A stretch of DNA of 8,043 bases from an uncultured Clostridia bacterium. Its GTDB lineage: Bacteria; Bacillota; Clostridia; Christensenellales; Pumilibacteraceae. The notes under the pieces are model-generated. The model was not told the DNA's origin and did no database searches. It was given only the letters and a program-made list of their open reading frames with translations. Shown piece by piece: positions 5,240-8,043 of the stretch. Made by a program: the position numbers and the translations under genes. Each line of letters starts with the position of its first letter. Positions within the stretch are counted from its first letter, which is position 1. The DNA lies in assembly GCA_947627075.1 (NCBI GenBank), contig CANQUR010000072.1, positions 1 to 8,043 of the forward strand, given 5' to 3'.

Positions 5240-5725
5240 ATGGCACGAAAGAAAGGAACAAAGGCAACTACGCCAAAAAGAAAAATTTTGTTCGTTTGCA
5301 CAGGCAACACGTGCAGGTCGCCTATGGCGCAATTTTTGATGAAGGATAAGCTACGAAAAATACGCAAATTAAGTAAATTCGATGTAACTTCCGCCGGACT
5401 TGACGTTCATGATGAGGAGATGACGCCTGAGGCGAAGCAAGTCTTGACGGCAATGAATGTCAAACTTACGGCTTTCAAACCTACGCAATTGACGCCGGAA
5501 ATGGTCGATAAAGCAGATCTTATCGTATGTATGACAGACAGACATAGGATGGCTATAGTGACTATTATGGAACATACGACCGAAAAAGTCTTTTCCGCAA
5601 GACAATTTACAGGTGAGGAGATCATGGATCCGTTCGGTATGGGGATCATGGCATATGAGGATACGGCATCTCAGCTCGGTCGCCTTATAGACGCCATTCT
5701 CGACAAAGAGCAAATTTCAAAGTAG
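5240..5725 (+). CDS. ywlE: low-molecular-weight phosphatase, probably YwlE-type protein-arginine phosphatase
   Basis: The 161-residue cytoplasmic enzyme has the LMW-PTP P-loop C20-TGNTC-R26-S27 and the general-acid motif D130-P131-F-G, so all catalytic parts are present. In B. subtilis YwlE the loop is CTGNTCRS, and its Thr (Thr11 there, Thr24 here) selects phospho-arginine; tyrosine-specific relatives usually have Ile at that place. With the ywlC-ywlE-rpiB gene order, removal of arginine phosphate placed by a McsB-type kinase is the likely role, though no mcsB is in this window. The start is fixed by AAGGAG (5228-5233), six bases before the ATG and overlapping the ywlC stop. A basic N-terminal extension of about 14 residues (MARKKGTKATTPKR) precedes the first strand and is longer than usual. 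Confidence 0.92.
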   Translation: MARKKGTKATTPKRKILFVCTGNTCRSPMAQFLMKDKLRKIRKLSKFDVTSAGLDVHDEEMTPEAKQVLTAMNVKLTAFKPTQLTPEMVDKADLIVCMTDRHRMAIVTIMEHTTEKVFSARQFTGEEIMDPFGMGIMAYEDTASQLGRLIDAILDKEQISK

Positions 5726-5743
5726 ATGACGCTCGCAAAATAC

Positions 5744-5772
5744 TTGATTAATTTATGTAAATGGTATATACT
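5744..5772 (+). promoter_or_regulatory. sigma-A-type promoter upstream of rpiB and the V-ATPase genes
   Basis: TTGATT (5744-5749), a 17-bp spacer and TATACT (5767-5772) predict a start near 5779. A perfect TATAAT at 5772-5777 overlaps but lies 22 bp from this -35 box. The 85-bp gap after ywlE has no terminator, so read-through from ywlC-ywlE may add to this promoter. Confidence 0.65.
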
Positions 5773-5797
5773 ATAATTATACTATTCAGACTCTTTC

Positions 5798-5802
5798 GGA
5801 GG
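5798..5802 (+). promoter_or_regulatory. strong ribosome binding site of rpiB (decides start)
   Basis: GGAGG lies eight bases before the ATG at 5811. An in-frame GTG at 5802 overlaps the site itself, so it cannot be the start. Confidence 0.85.
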
Positions 5803-5810
5803 TGGTAATT

Positions 5811-6260
5811 ATGATTGCGATCGGATGCGATCATGCGGCGTTAGCGCTGAAAGAAACTATAAAAAAACACTTAAAAGAGCGGGGATTTGAGGTCGAAGAT
5901 TTCGGCTGTTTTTCTTCGGAATCGGTCGATTACAGCGATTATGCCTTGATGGTTGCGGAAGCCGTAGCCGGTGGAAAATGCGAAAAGGGTATCCTTGTAT
6001 GCGGCACCGGGATCGGGATGTCGATTGCCGCCAATAAGGTAAAAGGTATAAGATGTGCGCATTGCTCAGATACGTTCAGCGCAAAGGCGACAAGGCAGCA
6101 TAATGACGCGAATATTCTTGCACTCGGAGAAAGAGTGGTGGGAGTCGGTCTTGCGTTGGATATTGTGGATTGTTTCATAGATACGCCATTTTCGAATGAG
6201 GAAAGGCATATGCGCAGAATAAATAAGATTTCGGCTATAGAAAATAAATATTTTAAGTAG
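5811..6260 (+). CDS. rpiB: ribose-5-phosphate isomerase B
   Basis: This 149-residue cytoplasmic enzyme interconverts ribose 5-phosphate and ribulose 5-phosphate in the non-oxidative pentose phosphate pathway. RpiB/LacAB hallmarks are intact: IGCDHAA at the start (D7, H8), the loop GILVCGTGIGMSIAANK (60-76) with the probable catalytic-base Cys64, R95-Q-H97-N-D-A-N for phosphate and ring opening, LALGERVVG (103-111), and the C-terminal ERHMRRINKI (131-140). Its length is normal for the family. The start follows GGAGG at 5798-5802. It has its own promoter in the gap after ywlE. The next gene begins one base after its stop, so it probably heads the transcript carrying the V-ATPase genes. LacA/LacB subunits are related, but a single gene in ywl context favours RpiB. 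Confidence 0.95.
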   Translation: MIAIGCDHAALALKETIKKHLKERGFEVEDFGCFSSESVDYSDYALMVAEAVAGGKCEKGILVCGTGIGMSIAANKVKGIRCAHCSDTFSAKATRQHNDANILALGERVVGVGLALDIVDCFIDTPFSNEERHMRRINKISAIENKYFK

Positions 6261-6261
6261 A

Positions 6262-6579
6262 ATGGAAGAGATAATAAGAGAAATAGAAAAAGCGGAGGCT
6301 AATGCCTCACTATTAAAGGCGGATGCTGAGCGCAAAGTTAGTGAGATCATGTCGGATAACGATAAAGAGATTGGCTTGATGAAGGCGCGTTATGACCGAA
6401 AATTAAAAGATGATTCCGAATCGATTGTTGCCTCGATTAAAAACGAAATAAATGGCATTGCGTCCGAAACAGAAAAAAATATTGCCGAAAATTCAAAGAC
6501 AATAAGAGATCATGCCGTCGATAAGATCGAGCCATGCGCTCAATTTGTCTATGATTTCTTGATGAAGGAACTCGATTAA
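6262..6579 (+). CDS. ntpF: V-type ATPase peripheral-stalk subunit (NtpF / G/H-like)
   Basis: This 105-residue, highly charged, almost entirely helical protein (MEEIIREIEKAEANASLLK...) is rich in Glu, Lys and Ala, with heptad-like hydrophobic spacing over about residues 1-75. It has no membrane segment. This is the character of the G-like subunit that pairs with subunit E to form the peripheral stalk holding the catalytic head against subunit I. Sequence alone would be weak evidence, since such coiled coils resemble each other. Its place directly before ntpI, as in the E. hirae ntpFIKECGABD operon, makes the call firm. The ATG is one base after the rpiB stop and has only a poor Shine-Dalgarno (AAGTAG), so translation is probably coupled to rpiB. 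Its end overlaps the ntpI start by one base. Confidence 0.85.
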   Translation: MEEIIREIEKAEANASLLKADAERKVSEIMSDNDKEIGLMKARYDRKLKDDSESIVASIKNEINGIASETEKNIAENSKTIRDHAVDKIEPCAQFVYDFLMKELD

Positions 6580-8043
6580 TGATCGTAAAAATGAGCAGAT
6601 TACGCTTGATAGGGCTTAAACCGGACTATGATGGCGTTATAAATATTCTTACGGAAAGTAAGCAGTTTGAATACAGATCTGCTCCTTCTGCGTTGCCGCT
6701 TGACGAACATGAACTCGAAAATGTAAAAATAGAGCAGTCACAGCTTGCCTTTGCCATAGATTATCTCAATAAGCTCAACGACGAGGCTGCGATCGTAGAA
6801 AAAAAGATCAAGCGTGGCAAGCTCGATCGTAAATTGGAATATGTGCCTTTCAAAAAGGAAAATATTCGCAAACTTATAAGCTTCGATAACTTTGAAATGG
6901 TAGAGAGTCGACGAGAACAACTCTTTAAGGTAGTCGAAGCTTTGAAAAATATAAGCTTCAAACAAGTTGATTTGAATTCCGAAATTGCCGAAGCGAAAGC
7001 GAAGATAGGTGAACTGTCTCCGTACGTGGGATTTCCGTTTGACGTTGAAACAATAAGAAATACAAAAGAAACAACTTCCGCAATTTATTTTACGTCCAAG
7101 AAAAAGATCGACTTGGAACTTGGTGAGACCGACTTATACAAACTTTATGATGTTGCGGGCGGAGTTATTGCATGCGTTACATGTTTGAATGAAAATGCGG
7201 ATAAAGTCGGGACGATCATGCTAAAAAGCGGATTTGTACATTTAGCTCTTTCCGTAGGCAAGATCGATGAATCGATAAACGCTTTGAAAGACACGGTAGA
7301 AAAACTAAATAATGAAAAATACGATCTTTTGCTTGAAGGATTGAAGTACGAGAAATATTTGATAGATCTTATGATTTGCTATGATCTTCTCGGAATCAGA
7401 TTGCAACAAAAAACCGCATATAATGATTCTTTAACTACGGTTTATACGTTTATTTTGGACGGATGGGTGCCTGAAGCTACGGGAGAGCGTATAGTTAATA
7501 AAATAGAGTCGAATTATCGCGTATGCTGTTCTCTTTCTCCTGCCGAAGCAAAGGATGATCCGCCTACGCTTGTAGTGAACAACAAACTTGTAGAGCCTTT
7601 TGAAAACATAACAAATATGTATACCGTGCCGGCATACACCGAAAAGGATCCAAATCCGCATATGGCGTTTTGGTATTTTATACTATTCGGCGTAATGTGT
7701 GGTGATGTAGTTTATGGACTTATGCTTACGCTCGGATGTCTATTGTTGCTTAAAATAAAAAAGTTTGAAAAGAGTACTGCGAACATGATAAAGATGTTTG
7801 CCATATGCGGCATTTCATCTGCACTATGGGGAGTTGCGTTCGACAGCTATCTCGGCTATGGGATAGGTTTCGGATGGTTCGTGCCTATGGACAGACCGAT
7901 GCTGTTGCTCGGATTATCGCTTGTACTCGGAATTTTGCAAATAGCATATGGATACATTTTGGGAGTTATAAGATGTATTCGCGAAAAGAATATTACGGGT
8001 GCGCTCTTCGATATGGGCTTTATGCTTTTGGTCATAGTGGCAA
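6579..8043 (+). CDS. ntpI: V-type ATPase subunit I (a-subunit homologue), 3' end outside the window
   Basis: The first 488 residues of a protein usually about 600-700 long are present, open to the window edge. Subunit I is the membrane stator that forms the ion half-channels beside the c/K rotor ring. The N-terminal soluble part has the typical start MIVKMSRLRLIGL, long charged helices, and the family signature before the membrane part: EPFENITNMYTVPAY (339-353), DPNP (357-360) and FGVMCGDVVYG (370-380). Hydrophobic helices follow at about 362-391, 400-422, 440-465 and 475 to the edge. The conserved channel arginine would lie beyond the window. The ATG overlaps the ntpF stop (taATG), with AAGGA nine bases upstream inside ntpF. 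The pumped ion, H+ or Na+, is set mainly by subunit K and cannot be judged here. Confidence 0.95.
   Translation, partial: MIVKMSRLRLIGLKPDYDGVINILTESKQFEYRSAPSALPLDEHELENVKIEQSQLAFAIDYLNKLNDEAAIVEKKIKRGKLDRKLEYVPFKKENIRKLISFDNFEMVESRREQLFKVVEALKNISFKQVDLNSEIAEAKAKIGELSPYVGFPFDVETIRNTKETTSAIYFTSKKKIDLELGETDLYKLYDVAGGVIACVTCLNENADKVGTIMLKSGFVHLALSVGKIDESINALKDTVEKLNNEKYDLLLEGLKYEKYLIDLMICYDLLGIRLQQKTAYNDSLTTVYTFILDGWVPEATGERIVNKIESNYRVCCSLSPAEAKDDPPTLVVNNKLVEPFENITNMYTVPAYTEKDPNPHMAFWYFILFGVMCGDVVYGLMLTLGCLLLLKIKKFEKSTANMIKMFAICGISSALWGVAFDSYLGYGIGFGWFVPMDRPMLLLGLSLVLGILQIAYGYILGVIRCIREKNITGALFDMGFMLLVIVA

Noticed and set aside
5802..5810. GTG at 5802 as the rpiB start
   Set aside because: The codon overlaps the GGAGG ribosome binding site, and the family starts at M-I-A-I-G-C-D-H.

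Overview
The window looks like chromosome from a low- to mid-GC, Gram-positive Clostridia-like bacterium, possibly an uncultured gut lineage. Four things suggest this: consensus sigma-A promoters (TTGACA/TTGACT and TATAAT-like boxes with 17-18 bp spacers); the ywlC-ywlE-rpiB gene order known from Bacillus subtilis; a bacterial V-type ATPase operon starting ntpF-ntpI as in Enterococcus hirae; and a BspA-like leucine-rich-repeat lipoprotein with a His/Cys-rich segment typical of Firmicutes surface proteins. No phage, transposon, CRISPR or RNA gene was recognised, and most of the window is ordinary housekeeping sequence.

Left part (1-3511, + strand): the possible 3' end of an unidentified gene (2-142) is followed by an AT-rich non-coding stretch with a good promoter (238-266). 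Next comes a 439-residue CPA2-type cation/proton antiporter (308-1627). A second promoter drives a 413-residue lipoprotein with LRR_5-type repeats (1801-3042), which ends at a clear rho-independent terminator (3063-3097). Two tandem promoters follow directly and lead into a 113-residue two-helix membrane protein (3170-3511). Its ATG lies where the second promoter should start transcription, so the message may be leaderless.

Middle (3508-4220, - strand): a convergent gene of unknown function encodes a membrane protein with hydrophobic segments at both ends. Its stop codon overlaps that of the 113-residue gene in a shared TTAA. Its 5' end appears broken. The in-frame start is a TTG without a ribosome binding site, while a 32-codon frame beginning at an ATG (complement of 4218-4220) would join it smoothly if one base were restored in the AAAA run at 4144-4147.

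Right part (4258-8043, + strand): threonylcarbamoyl-AMP synthase (ywlC/sua5) and a low-molecular-weight phosphatase whose P-loop has the YwlE-type Thr of protein-arginine phosphatases are tightly linked. After an internal promoter (5744-5772) come ribose-5-phosphate isomerase B (rpiB) and the start of the V-type ATPase operon: the peripheral-stalk coiled-coil subunit (ntpF) and membrane subunit I (ntpI, cut by the window edge). One base separates rpiB from ntpF, and ntpF and ntpI share one base, so these three are probably one transcript. I do not see a convincing new multi-gene system. The observations most worth checking are the split minus-strand membrane gene, the leaderless small membrane gene, and the rpiB/V-ATPase transcriptional link.
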